Shown piece after piece: positions 54,801-62,051 of a DNA stretch of 64,000 nt. The notes under the pieces were generated by a model. It ran no database searches, was not told the origin of the DNA, and worked only from the letters and a program-made list of their open reading frames with translations. The stretch comes from Salinimicrobium catena (GTDB taxonomy: Bacteria > Bacteroidota > Bacteroidia > Flavobacteriales > Flavobacteriaceae): the NCBI RefSeq assembly GCF_900102915.1, contig NZ_FNGG01000001.1, forward strand, positions 558,001 to 622,000. The letters run 5' to 3'. Numbering within the stretch: position 1 is the stretch's first letter; each line of letters begins with the position of its first letter. The position numbers were made by a program, and so were the translations under genes.

Positions 54801-55304
54801 ATGATCCGAAAAGCTACCCGACAAGATCTCGAGTCCGCAAAGTCTCTTACCGAAGCCTGTGCCGCAGCCATGCAGGAAAAAGCCATTTTTCAATGGAATG
54901 AACATTACCCTTCCCGCGAACGCCTTCTGGAAGATATTGAGAAGGAAGAACTGTACGTACTCGAAGAGCACGGAGAGATCCTGGGGATCATCGTCCTTAC
55001 TCCACAAATTGATGAAGAGTATCTTCCAATCGAATGGCTGACTCCAGGAGGTAATAACCTTTATGTTCACCGGCTGGCGACCCTCCCGGAGGTATGGGGA
55101 AAAGGTTACGGCCAAAAGCTGATGGATTTCGCCGAAAAGTTTGCTGCAGCTCAGAATTATCAGTCGGTAAGGCTCGATACCTTCAGCAAGAACAAAAGAA
55201 ATCAGAAATTTTATGAGAGCAGGGACTATAAGCGCCTGGGAAATATCTTTTTTCCGAAGCAAAGTGAGCACCCTTTTTACTGTTATGAAAAGATCTTGAA
55301 GTAG
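54801..55304 (+). CDS. GNAT-family N-acetyltransferase
   Basis: This roughly 167-residue acetyltransferase has IRKATRQDLESAKSLTEACA at the start, ELYVLEEHGEILGIIVL for strands 2-4, the acetyl-CoA loop VHRLATLPEVWGKGYGQKLMDF, and VRLDTFSKNKRNQKFYESRDY for strand 5 and its helix. The acceptor is unknown. Its stop codon abuts the MATE start (TAG then ATG), so the two are in one operon. Confidence 0.9.
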   Translation: MIRKATRQDLESAKSLTEACAAAMQEKAIFQWNEHYPSRERLLEDIEKEELYVLEEHGEILGIIVLTPQIDEEYLPIEWLTPGGNNLYVHRLATLPEVWGKGYGQKLMDFAEKFAAAQNYQSVRLDTFSKNKRNQKFYESRDYKRLGNIFFPKQSEHPFYCYEKILK

Positions 55305-56630
55305 ATGTCTAGAGTTTCATTCAAGGAGATCAACAAAATTGCCATTCCCGCTATCATTGCCGGGATCGCGGAACCGCTCATTTCCCTTACCGATATCGCC
55401 ATTATTGGAAACGTGGAAAGAGATCCCGTAGAGGCGCTGGCAGCCGCGGGGATAGTGGGTTCTTTTCTTTCAGCTATCATCTGGATCGTGGCACAGACAA
55501 AAACCGCCATCTCTGCCCTGGTTTCCCAGCACCTGGGAGCGCAGCGGCTTCATGCGGTAAAGACCCTCGTGCCGCAGGCCATTTACTTCAACCTTTTATT
55601 GAGCCTGCTCATCTACATTGTAACCGCTTATTTTGCCGCCACCATCTTCAGGGCCTATAACGCTGAAGGACTGGTGCTCAATTACGCGGCTGATTATTAC
55701 CAGATAAGGGCCCTGGGTTATCCGCTAACGCTGGTAACTTTTGCTCTTTTTGGGGTCTTTAGAGGGCTGCAAAATACGTTGTGGGCTATGAAATGCAGTC
55801 TCACCGGCGCCTTTCTTAATGTGGCGCTAGACTATCTCCTGGTGTACGGCATTGATGGGGTTATTCCTGCCATGCATTTAAAAGGGGCGGCTATAGCCAG
55901 CGTGATCTCCCAGGCCGTGATGCTGGCCATGGCGCTTTACTTTTTCTTTAGCAGGACACCCTTTGGATTACGACTTAGTTCTAACATTAATCCGCAGATG
56001 CGCGGTCTTCTTGTAATGAGCGCCAACCTCTTTGTGAGGACCGCCGCCCTCAATTTCGCCATTTATCTGGCCAACGCTTACGCCACAGATTATGGGAAGA
56101 ACTACATTGCTGCCCAAAGTATCCTCATGAACATCTGGTTGTTCTTTTCATTTTTCATCGATGGCTACGCGAATGCCGGAAATGCTATTTCGGGAAGGCT
56201 TTTGGGTGCCAAAGATTACAAGCGGCTTTGGAATTTGAGCATTGACATCAGCAAATACGCCATCATCATCGCTATCACCCTTATTGGCATCTGTTCCCTG
56301 TTCTACGACGAGATCGGATTGCTTTTTACCAAAGAAAATTCTGTGCTGGTGCTGTTCACTTCTGTATTCTGGATGGTGCTTTTCATGCAGCCGGTCAATG
56401 CCATAGCTTTTATGTTTGATGGCATTTTCAAAGGCCTTGGCGAAGCGAAATACCTTCGGAATGTGTTGTTGTTCGCTACTTTCCTCGGATTCACTCCGGT
56501 GCTGCTGATAGGTGATCACTTCGGAATGGAACTCTATGCCATCTGGATCGCGTTTTTCGTATGGATGCTCATCCGAAGCGGGGCCCTGGTGATCAAATTC
56601 CGAAGGAAATATCTACAAAAAGAGGTGTAG
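55305..56630 (+). CDS. MATE-family multidrug efflux transporter
   Basis: This 441-residue integral membrane protein has twelve predicted helices. N-terminal IPAIIAGIAEPLISLTDIA, LVSQHLGAQRLHAVKTLV and the repeated second half NLFVRTAALNFAIYLAN with DGYANAGNAISGRLLGAKD are MATE hallmarks (DinF/NorM-like). It exports cationic compounds by sodium or proton antiport. The preceding GNAT gene could modify the exported compound. Confidence 0.93.
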   Translation: MSRVSFKEINKIAIPAIIAGIAEPLISLTDIAIIGNVERDPVEALAAAGIVGSFLSAIIWIVAQTKTAISALVSQHLGAQRLHAVKTLVPQAIYFNLLLSLLIYIVTAYFAATIFRAYNAEGLVLNYAADYYQIRALGYPLTLVTFALFGVFRGLQNTLWAMKCSLTGAFLNVALDYLLVYGIDGVIPAMHLKGAAIASVISQAVMLAMALYFFFSRTPFGLRLSSNINPQMRGLLVMSANLFVRTAALNFAIYLANAYATDYGKNYIAAQSILMNIWLFFSFFIDGYANAGNAISGRLLGAKDYKRLWNLSIDISKYAIIIAITLIGICSLFYDEIGLLFTKENSVLVLFTSVFWMVLFMQPVNAIAFMFDGIFKGLGEAKYLRNVLLFATFLGFTPVLLIGDHFGMELYAIWIAFFVWMLIRSGALVIKFRRKYLQKEV

Positions 56631-56704
56631 CCGGAAGTTTTAGGCGACTTTCCTTCTTTGTAATTCCCGGCTAAAGTGTAACTTTACGGGAAACCATTCT
56701 TTTT

Positions 56705-57472
56705 ATGACCACCAACAGAGAAAACGGAAGCCTGTATACAAAAATAACTGAGGGAGTAGCCACGGTCGAATTTGGCCACCCGGCAAGCAATTCCTTTCCC
56801 GGCGAACTGTTAGAGCGGTTGCAGCGGGAGCTCAATAAGCTTTCTGAAGATGAGGAGGTGAAGGTGATCATTCTTCGATCTGAAGGAGAAAAGGCCTTTT
56901 GTGCGGGAGCTTCTTTTGATGAGTTGCTAGCGGTTGAGAATATGCAGCAGGGGAAACTGTTCTTCTCCGGCTTTGCCAATGTGATCAATGCCATGCGTAG
57001 CTGCAAAAAGCTCATCATTGGGAGAATTCACGGCAAAACGGTTGGAGGCGGAGTAGGCCTGGCTGCGGCCTGTGATTATGCTTTTGCCACAGAACATGCC
57101 GCTATCAAACTTTCAGAATTAAGTATTGGTATAGGTCCGTTCGTCATCGCACCGGCCATAGAGCGCAAAATGGGCGTGGGAGCTTTAGCCGAACTTACTT
57201 TGGCTGCCCATGAATGGAAGAATGCATATTGGGCCAAGGAAAAGGGATTATACGCGCGGGTATTTGAGAATACTTCGGAAATGGATAAGGAGCTTGAATT
57301 TTTCAGCAGAAAACTTGCGGGCTACAATCCTGCAGCTTTGTATGAAATGAAAAAGGTGTTATGGGAAGGAACCGAAAACTGGAGCCAGCTGCTTCAGGAA
57401 AGAGCCGCCATTTCGGGAGAGCTTGTGCTATCTGACTTTACACGGAAAGCATTGGCACAGTTAAAAAAATAG
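56705..57472 (+). CDS. Enoyl-CoA hydratase/isomerase family protein
   Basis: This 255-residue crotonase has VATVEFGHPASNSFPGELLE at the start, the oxyanion segment EGEKAFCAGASFDELLAV, GRIHGKTVGGGVGLAAACDYAFA, and LSELSIGIGPFVIAPAIERK, where the second acidic residue (Glu) is visible. Related proteins act in beta-oxidation, leucine breakdown or phenylacetate catabolism. It stands alone before two tiny membrane-protein genes, so its pathway is not fixed. Confidence 0.88.
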   Translation: MTTNRENGSLYTKITEGVATVEFGHPASNSFPGELLERLQRELNKLSEDEEVKVIILRSEGEKAFCAGASFDELLAVENMQQGKLFFSGFANVINAMRSCKKLIIGRIHGKTVGGGVGLAAACDYAFATEHAAIKLSELSIGIGPFVIAPAIERKMGVGALAELTLAAHEWKNAYWAKEKGLYARVFENTSEMDKELEFFSRKLAGYNPAALYEMKKVLWEGTENWSQLLQERAAISGELVLSDFTRKALAQLKK

Positions 57473-57495
57473 AAACAGTACTAAATATCTTCAGA

Positions 57496-57672
57496 ATGAA
57501 CATTCAGCAGGAACATTTACCAAAAGACAGGCCCGCCACCCGGGAAGAGGAATGGGGATATTCCCTGCAGAACTTCATTGAAGGCAACTGGGAATACATC
57601 CTGGGGATCCTGTTTGTGCTGGTGGTATTTCTCTACGCCCGGCACAGCTGGCGAAAAAGGCACGAAAGGTAA
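57496..57672 (+). CDS. 58-residue single-TM membrane protein
   Basis: This short gene encodes an acidic N-terminus (MNIQQEHLPKDRPATREEEW), then GNWEYILGILFVLVVFLY (one membrane helix) and a basic tail RHSWRKRHER, giving N-out or N-in anchoring by charge. It starts 23 bp after the enoyl-CoA hydratase stop, and its stop overlaps the next start (TAATG). No family is recognised. Confidence 0.7.
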   Translation: MNIQQEHLPKDRPATREEEWGYSLQNFIEGNWEYILGILFVLVVFLYARHSWRKRHER

Positions 57673-57803
57673 TGCAGAACGAAGTGCCCATAAATAATGA
57701 GGCTTTTGACTTTTGGACCTTTCTAAGCGGTAACGGCTGGTGGCTGTTGCTGGCAATTGCCCTTATAGGTGTTTTTCTGTACCAGAAGTTCAGAAAAAAG
57801 TAA
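57672..57803 (+). CDS. 43-residue single-TM membrane protein
   Basis: Translation is coupled to the previous gene by a TAATG overlap. The peptide reads MQNEVPINNEAFDFWTFLSG, then the helix NGWWLLLAIALIGVFLYQKF and RKK. Like its neighbour it has a (G)N(G)W motif before the helix and a basic end, so the pair may be diverged relatives or subunits of one small complex. Its stop abuts the convergent oxygenase stop. Function unknown. Confidence 0.6.
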   Translation: MQNEVPINNEAFDFWTFLSGNGWWLLLAIALIGVFLYQKFRKK

Positions 57804-58430
57804 CTATCGGGTCTTCAACCAGCCGGTAATGCTGAGCCTTTCGGTTTTTACGGGTTTTACTTCATGCTCCAGAACCTGGCTCTCAAAGATCACCACCCGC
57901 CCCGGAAAGGGATAGATCACCTCTTCTTTTTCCGTTCCGTGCTCATTCTTGTAGATCACCAGCTCCCCGCCATACTCCGGTTTCCAGTCCTGCTCGTTGA
58001 GATAGCAGACCATGGAAAGTTTTCTCCTGTCATCGTTCTGGAAAGTGTCCAGGTGTCTCTTGTAAAAAGTGCCTTCAGGATACAGAGCATAATGGAATTC
58101 CTTGTGCAGAATTCCCATAAAACAGGTTTTGTTAAGGTACTCCACAAAGTCATTGATCCTGTTGAAAAAGATAGACTCGGCTGCTCCCGATTCAGCCTCA
58201 TTCAACCACAGAATAAAGTCGCCACGAATAGATTTCGCGATCATTTCGTTGGTACGGTTGCCAATAGCCGCCTTCTTGAAATTGTCTTCCTCATACTTGT
58301 TTAGAAGCGAGTTACGAAGCTGCTGTACTTCATAAAGGTCAAAGAAGTTCTCAATTATTGAATACTGTTGGTTCAACAGGTCCTCAATGATCTTCTCGTA
58401 AACGGGATTCTCTACTATTGTCACTTTCAA
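57804..58430 (-). CDS. 2-oxoglutarate/Fe(II)-dependent oxygenase, prolyl-hydroxylase-like
   Basis: This 208-residue oxygenase has Fe ligands in YKRHLDTFQND (HxD) and VLEHEVKPV (His) and a 2-oxoglutarate Arg or Lys in KTERLSITGWLKTR. The double-stranded-helix strands SMVCYLNEQDW and GGELVIYKN resemble SM-20/prolyl-4-hydroxylase proteins, which often modify translation factors or ribosomal proteins. The substrate is not known. It is transcribed toward the small membrane-protein pair. Confidence 0.85.
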   Translation of the reverse strand: MKVTIVENPVYEKIIEDLLNQQYSIIENFFDLYEVQQLRNSLLNKYEEDNFKKAAIGNRTNEMIAKSIRGDFILWLNEAESGAAESIFFNRINDFVEYLNKTCFMGILHKEFHYALYPEGTFYKRHLDTFQNDDRRKLSMVCYLNEQDWKPEYGGELVIYKNEHGTEKEEVIYPFPGRVVIFESQVLEHEVKPVKTERLSITGWLKTR

Positions 58431-58542
58431 AAATTTAAGCCTGCAAATGTATATCGTTTTAATATTCGCTGCTGAAAAAAGTTGCTCCTAAAAAGTTAAT
58501 TTTTAAAAGCTGAGCTTCAGGCAGGAGGCAGTAAAAAACCTT

Positions 58543-58550
58543 TATCTTTG
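58543..58550 (+). promoter_or_regulatory. queD -7 element
   Basis: TATCTTTG lies 13 bp before the ATG at 58564. Confidence 0.55.
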
Positions 58551-58563
58551 CAAAAATATTTTT

Positions 58564-59016
58564 ATGGGTTTAATTCGAATTACCAAACAGTTCTCATTTG
58601 AAACAGGGCATGCCTTGTACGGTTACGACGGAAAATGCAAGAACGTTCACGGCCACAGCTATAAATTGGCGGTTACTGTAATAGGGGAACCCATTACTGA
58701 TGTGGATAACGTCAAGCTGGGAATGGTGATCGATTTTGGCGATCTGAAGAAGATCGTGAAACAGGAGATCGTTGATGTGTTTGATCATGCCACTGTTTTT
58801 AATAAGAACACACCTCATGTGGAGCTGGCCAAAGAGCTGAAGGACAGAGGTCATACTGTCATTCTTGTAGACTATCAACCTACCAGTGAGAATATGATCC
58901 AGGATTTTGCTGCAAAGATCCAAAAAAGGCTTCCTGAACATATCAAGCTATTCTCCCTAAGGCTGCAGGAAACGGAAACCTCTTACGCCGAGTGGTACGC
59001 TTCAGATAATGCTTAG
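58564..59016 (+). CDS. queD: 6-carboxytetrahydropterin synthase
   Basis: This 150-residue PTPS-family enzyme makes 6-carboxy-5,6,7,8-tetrahydropterin for queuosine/preQ0 synthesis. The zinc His are in FETGHALYGYDGKCKNVHGHSY, the Cys in GKCKNVHGH is the catalytic one, and FDHATVFNKNTPH and the C-terminal LQETETSYAEWYA are typical. queC and queE are not adjacent. It converges on the mhqD-like gene with a 4-bp overlap. Confidence 0.94.
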   Translation: MGLIRITKQFSFETGHALYGYDGKCKNVHGHSYKLAVTVIGEPITDVDNVKLGMVIDFGDLKKIVKQEIVDVFDHATVFNKNTPHVELAKELKDRGHTVILVDYQPTSENMIQDFAAKIQKRLPEHIKLFSLRLQETETSYAEWYASDNA

Positions 59017-59660
59017 ACCTTTTTCTTTGAAGGCCCCGGGTACCCGAAAATGAAATTATTGGCCACGCCAAGTTCTTCGGTATTGATCACATGCCCCGCG
59101 TTTTTATGAATTCGTAGTTCTACCTTCGCATTTTTATTCTTTAGGATCTCGGCCGACTGTTCTACCCGTTCAACCGGCACATGTGAATCGGGGTCGCTGG
59201 TTCCCAAAAAGATAGAAGTTTCTTCAAAATCGGTAATATAATTCCCAGTGTTAATGTGGTCTCCAATAAGTCCGCCGATAATGGCAATGACTCCTCCGTA
59301 CTTTTTTGCATTGCGGGTGGTGTACTCCAGTGCCAGGCAGGCTCCCTGGGAAAATCCGAAGAAATAGATGTTTTCTGAAGCGATCCCTTTTTGGTTCAAT
59401 TCCAGTTCCAGTTCCCCGAGCAGTTCGAGGGCCGAATCCAGCCAGGGCTGATTCTGCTCTTCGGGTGCCATGAAAGACAACGGATACCAACTGTTGTTAT
59501 AAGCCTGCGGTGCCACCAGCGCGAAATCTTCTATCTTGAAATGCTCAGCAAGGCCCAGGATGTCTTCGGCAAATCCTCCCCTGCCATGTAACATGATCAA
59601 TGCTTTTGAAGCTTTTTCTACCGGCGTTCCGTCGTATTTGAAATCTTTGTTGTGCAGCAT
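59013..59660 (-). CDS. MhqD-like phospholipase/carboxylesterase hydrolase
   Basis: This 215-residue alpha/beta hydrolase has IMLHGRGGFAEDILGL (oxyanion), FFGFSQGACLALEYT (nucleophile Ser), GTSDPDSHVPVER (Asp) and NAGHVINTEE (His). It is coupled by a TAATG overlap to the ring-cleaving dioxygenase upstream. In Bacillus the matching pair MhqD/MhqO gives resistance to hydroquinones and catechols, so a quinone or aromatic-ester detoxification role is inferred. It has no signal peptide. Confidence 0.82.
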   Translation of the reverse strand: MLHNKDFKYDGTPVEKASKALIMLHGRGGFAEDILGLAEHFKIEDFALVAPQAYNNSWYPLSFMAPEEQNQPWLDSALELLGELELELNQKGIASENIYFFGFSQGACLALEYTTRNAKKYGGVIAIIGGLIGDHINTGNYITDFEETSIFLGTSDPDSHVPVERVEQSAEILKNKNAKVELRIHKNAGHVINTEELGVANNFIFGYPGPSKKKV

Positions 59661-60613
59661 TATTTGAATTTTTGAGGATTTAACTGAACCGGTTTCACGG
59701 CTTTTTCAATGAGGTCTCGTTTGGCTTCGTACTGTGCCGGAAGCATTAATTTTTCTCCCAGTTTCTGTGGTTCTTCATCTACCGCAAATCCCGGTTGGGC
59801 TGTAGCAACTTCAAAAAGGACTCCTCCCGGCTCCCTAAAATAGATGGATTCGAAGTATTGTCGATCTACCACAGGAGTGGGTTGTAAGCCGCTTCTTAAA
59901 AGATTTTCACGCACTTTTGCCTGAGTTTGAACATCGGCAGTGTTGAAGGCAATATGGTGAACCGTGCCACCACCGCCAAGGCCTCTCTGGCTGTTCGGCA
60001 TGGAGACGATGTCTATATAATTTCCGGGTTTGTCGGTTGCAGCGAACCTGAACCTGTTCCCTTTTTCGGCGATCAGTTGATGGTCCATCACTTCCGTAAG
60101 CAAGGCTGCAGTGCGCTCATGTCTCTCCTGCCATATCTCCACGCTGTAAAAGCCTTTTATGGCGTGCTCTTCAGGAATGTTGCCGTACGAAAATCCGGGG
60201 CGATCGTCTTTGCTGTTAAAGACCAGTTCCAGCCCAAGACCGTCGGGGTCTTCAAAGTATAGAACAGATTCTCCCTCGAACCTTTCTTCTACAGGTTTTG
60301 TACTGACATTGTATTGCTTCAGTCGATTTTCCCAGAATTCCCTCGAGGTGTCCGGAACAGAAAAGGTAGTGACATTCAGCATTCCTTTACCCGGCCGTCC
60401 TTGTTGGATGCCTTCATAAGGGAAAAATGTCATGATGGAGCCCGGTTCTCCCAATTCATTTCCGTAGTAAAAATGATAGACCTCGGGCGCGTCAAAGTTC
60501 ACGGTCTTTTTTACCATCCTCAGGCCCAGTATTCCGGTATAGAAATATAGGTTTTGCTGTGGTTCTCCGGCCAGGGCCGTAACATGATGAATGCCGGTTA
60601 TCAAGTTTTTCAT
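59660..60613 (-). CDS. MhqO-like ring-cleaving extradiol dioxygenase (VOC superfamily)
   Basis: This roughly 317-residue protein has two VOC modules. It starts MKNLITGIHHVTALAGEPQQ and shows LGLRMVKKTVNFDAPEVYHF, VHHIAFNTADVQTQAKVRENL and EPGGVLFEVATAQPGF; the His and Glu metal ligands of the extradiol type are visible in GIHHVT, VHHIAF and LFEVAT. The start was placed at 60613 because an upstream start would add a Cys/Arg-rich 14-residue lead not seen in the family. It is the first gene of a two-gene operon with the MhqD-like hydrolase. Confidence 0.85.
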   Translation of the reverse strand: MKNLITGIHHVTALAGEPQQNLYFYTGILGLRMVKKTVNFDAPEVYHFYYGNELGEPGSIMTFFPYEGIQQGRPGKGMLNVTTFSVPDTSREFWENRLKQYNVSTKPVEERFEGESVLYFEDPDGLGLELVFNSKDDRPGFSYGNIPEEHAIKGFYSVEIWQERHERTAALLTEVMDHQLIAEKGNRFRFAATDKPGNYIDIVSMPNSQRGLGGGGTVHHIAFNTADVQTQAKVRENLLRSGLQPTPVVDRQYFESIYFREPGGVLFEVATAQPGFAVDEEPQKLGEKLMLPAQYEAKRDLIEKAVKPVQLNPQKFK

Positions 60614-60737
60614 GCTCTTTTTTCTTAAAGGTACAGCACTTGAACAAAAATTCAAAGCCTGCGGCAGAGATGCCTGTTTTGAATCTCGCTTTCAACTTAG
60701 CCGAATTTAATTCTATCTTTACCGCTAAATATTTCCA

Positions 60738-61490
60738 ATGGAAGTTCCTGAAGGCAAAAAAATATATTTTTCGAGCGATAACCACCTGGGGGCCCCAACG
60801 GCGGAAGAAAGCCGCCCGCGGGAAGAAAAGTTCGTAGCCTGGCTGGATAAAATAAGTGAAGATGCGGCGGCCATCTTTTTGCTCGGAGATCTATTTGATT
60901 TCTGGTTTGAATATAAACATGTGGTGCCTAAAGGCTTCGTTCGTGTCTTGGGAAAACTTGCCCAGTTGAGTGACCGCGGAATTCCTATCTATTTTTTTGT
61001 GGGCAACCATGATCTTTGGATGAACGACTATTTTGAAAAGGAGTTGAAAATTCCGGTTTTTCACCGCCCCAAAGAATTCACTTTTAATGACAAGAAGTTC
61101 CTAATTGGTCATGGCGATGGGCTGGGTCCGGGGGATAAAGGCTTTAAGCGAATGAAAAAGGTTTTTACTAATCCTTTCGCGAAATGGCTGTATCGCTGGT
61201 TGCATCCCGATCTTGGTGTGCCGCTGGCCCAGTATTTTTCGGTAAAGAACAAGGCGATCTCGGGAAAGGAAGATGTTGAATTCCTTGGGGAAGACAAAGA
61301 GTGGCTTATCGCTTACTGCCGAAGAAAGTTGGAGAAAAAGCATTACGATTATTTCCTTTTTGGTCACAGACATTTACCTATAGATTTTCAGCTTACAAAG
61401 GATTCAAAGTACATCAACACCGGCGACTGGATCAATTTCTACACCTACGCCGAATTCGACGGGAAAGAACTCCATTTAAAAGAGTGGTAA
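60738..61490 (+). CDS. lpxH: UDP-2,3-diacylglucosamine diphosphatase
   Basis: This 250-residue metallophosphoesterase of lipid A synthesis produces lipid X. It has FSSDNHLGAP (where DxH is replaced by DNH), LLGDLFDFWFEYKH, FFVGNHDLWMNDYFEKEL, IGHGDGLGPGD and FLFGHRHLPIDFQLTKDS. The Trp-rich cap and GDG loop fit the LpxH family in Bacteroidota. The metal ligands are complete. A family-wide ambiguity with generic phosphoesterases remains. Confidence 0.88.
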   Translation: MEVPEGKKIYFSSDNHLGAPTAEESRPREEKFVAWLDKISEDAAAIFLLGDLFDFWFEYKHVVPKGFVRVLGKLAQLSDRGIPIYFFVGNHDLWMNDYFEKELKIPVFHRPKEFTFNDKKFLIGHGDGLGPGDKGFKRMKKVFTNPFAKWLYRWLHPDLGVPLAQYFSVKNKAISGKEDVEFLGEDKEWLIAYCRRKLEKKHYDYFLFGHRHLPIDFQLTKDSKYINTGDWINFYTYAEFDGKELHLKEW

Positions 61491-61509
61491 AAATTACATT
61501 TTAAAGGGG

Positions 61510-61800
61510 CTTTTTTAGGAGCCACGAATTCACGAATTATATTAAGTAAGAACCCCTTTTATTTCCGATAAAATGGAAGTATCAATTTCCAAATGGAATT
61601 ATTTGGGTATTTCTGGGAAAAATAGAGTGTCAAAAATGAAATTTTAGGGAGTTCTCTTTTGAGATAATTTTAAAAGGCCACCAATTCACTAATCATATTA
61701 AATTTGATCGGCTAGTTAATTTCGATTAAACGGAGTGTAATTGAACAAAAGAGATCATTCGCGTGTTCGTGGTAAATATAGAGCATCAAAAATGCCATTT
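61510..61800. repeat. Two degenerate tandem palindromic repeat units
   Basis: Unit A (about 61517-61655) and unit B (about 61675-61800) both open with GCCAC(G/C)AATTCAC(G/T)AAT and share ATAGAG(T/C)(G/A)TCAAAAATG(A/C). In B, ATTCGCGTGTTCGTGG near the end is the inverse of the opening of A, so the ancestral unit had inverted ends. There is no reading frame. This resembles a MITE-like extragenic element that has decayed. Confidence 0.5.
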
Positions 61801-61871
61801 TAGAATATTCTTTTTCGAAGGTTTTGAGAAATGAATATTAAAGGGGAAGAGAATGGAAAGTATATAAAAAT

Positions 61872-61941
61872 AAAAAAGGTGGATAGCTCCACCTTTTTTG
61901 CCCCAAATCTACCATGAACTTAACCTACTTATGTTATGGCT
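61872..61941 (-). ncRNA. Candidate duplicated small RNA, copy 2
   Basis: The inverted second copy of the small RNA at 43571-43643 has the same 42-nt body, one A fewer in the A-run, and a hairpin with the identical stem GGTGGA/TCCACC but the loop GCTA instead of TCTTT. A -7-like TACCTTAG lies at 61945-61952 (minus strand), at the same distance as in copy 1. It lies downstream of purF on the same strand with its own promoter. Nothing else is seen in 61801-62051. Confidence 0.7.
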
Positions 61942-62051
61942 TAGCTAAGGTAAATAATATTATTCGTCTCACATTGCTTTTTAGATGAACGGCACATATA
62001 TTAGTTAAACTACACGCAGCTAAACGTAACTGTCAGAAAATCAGTGTTATA

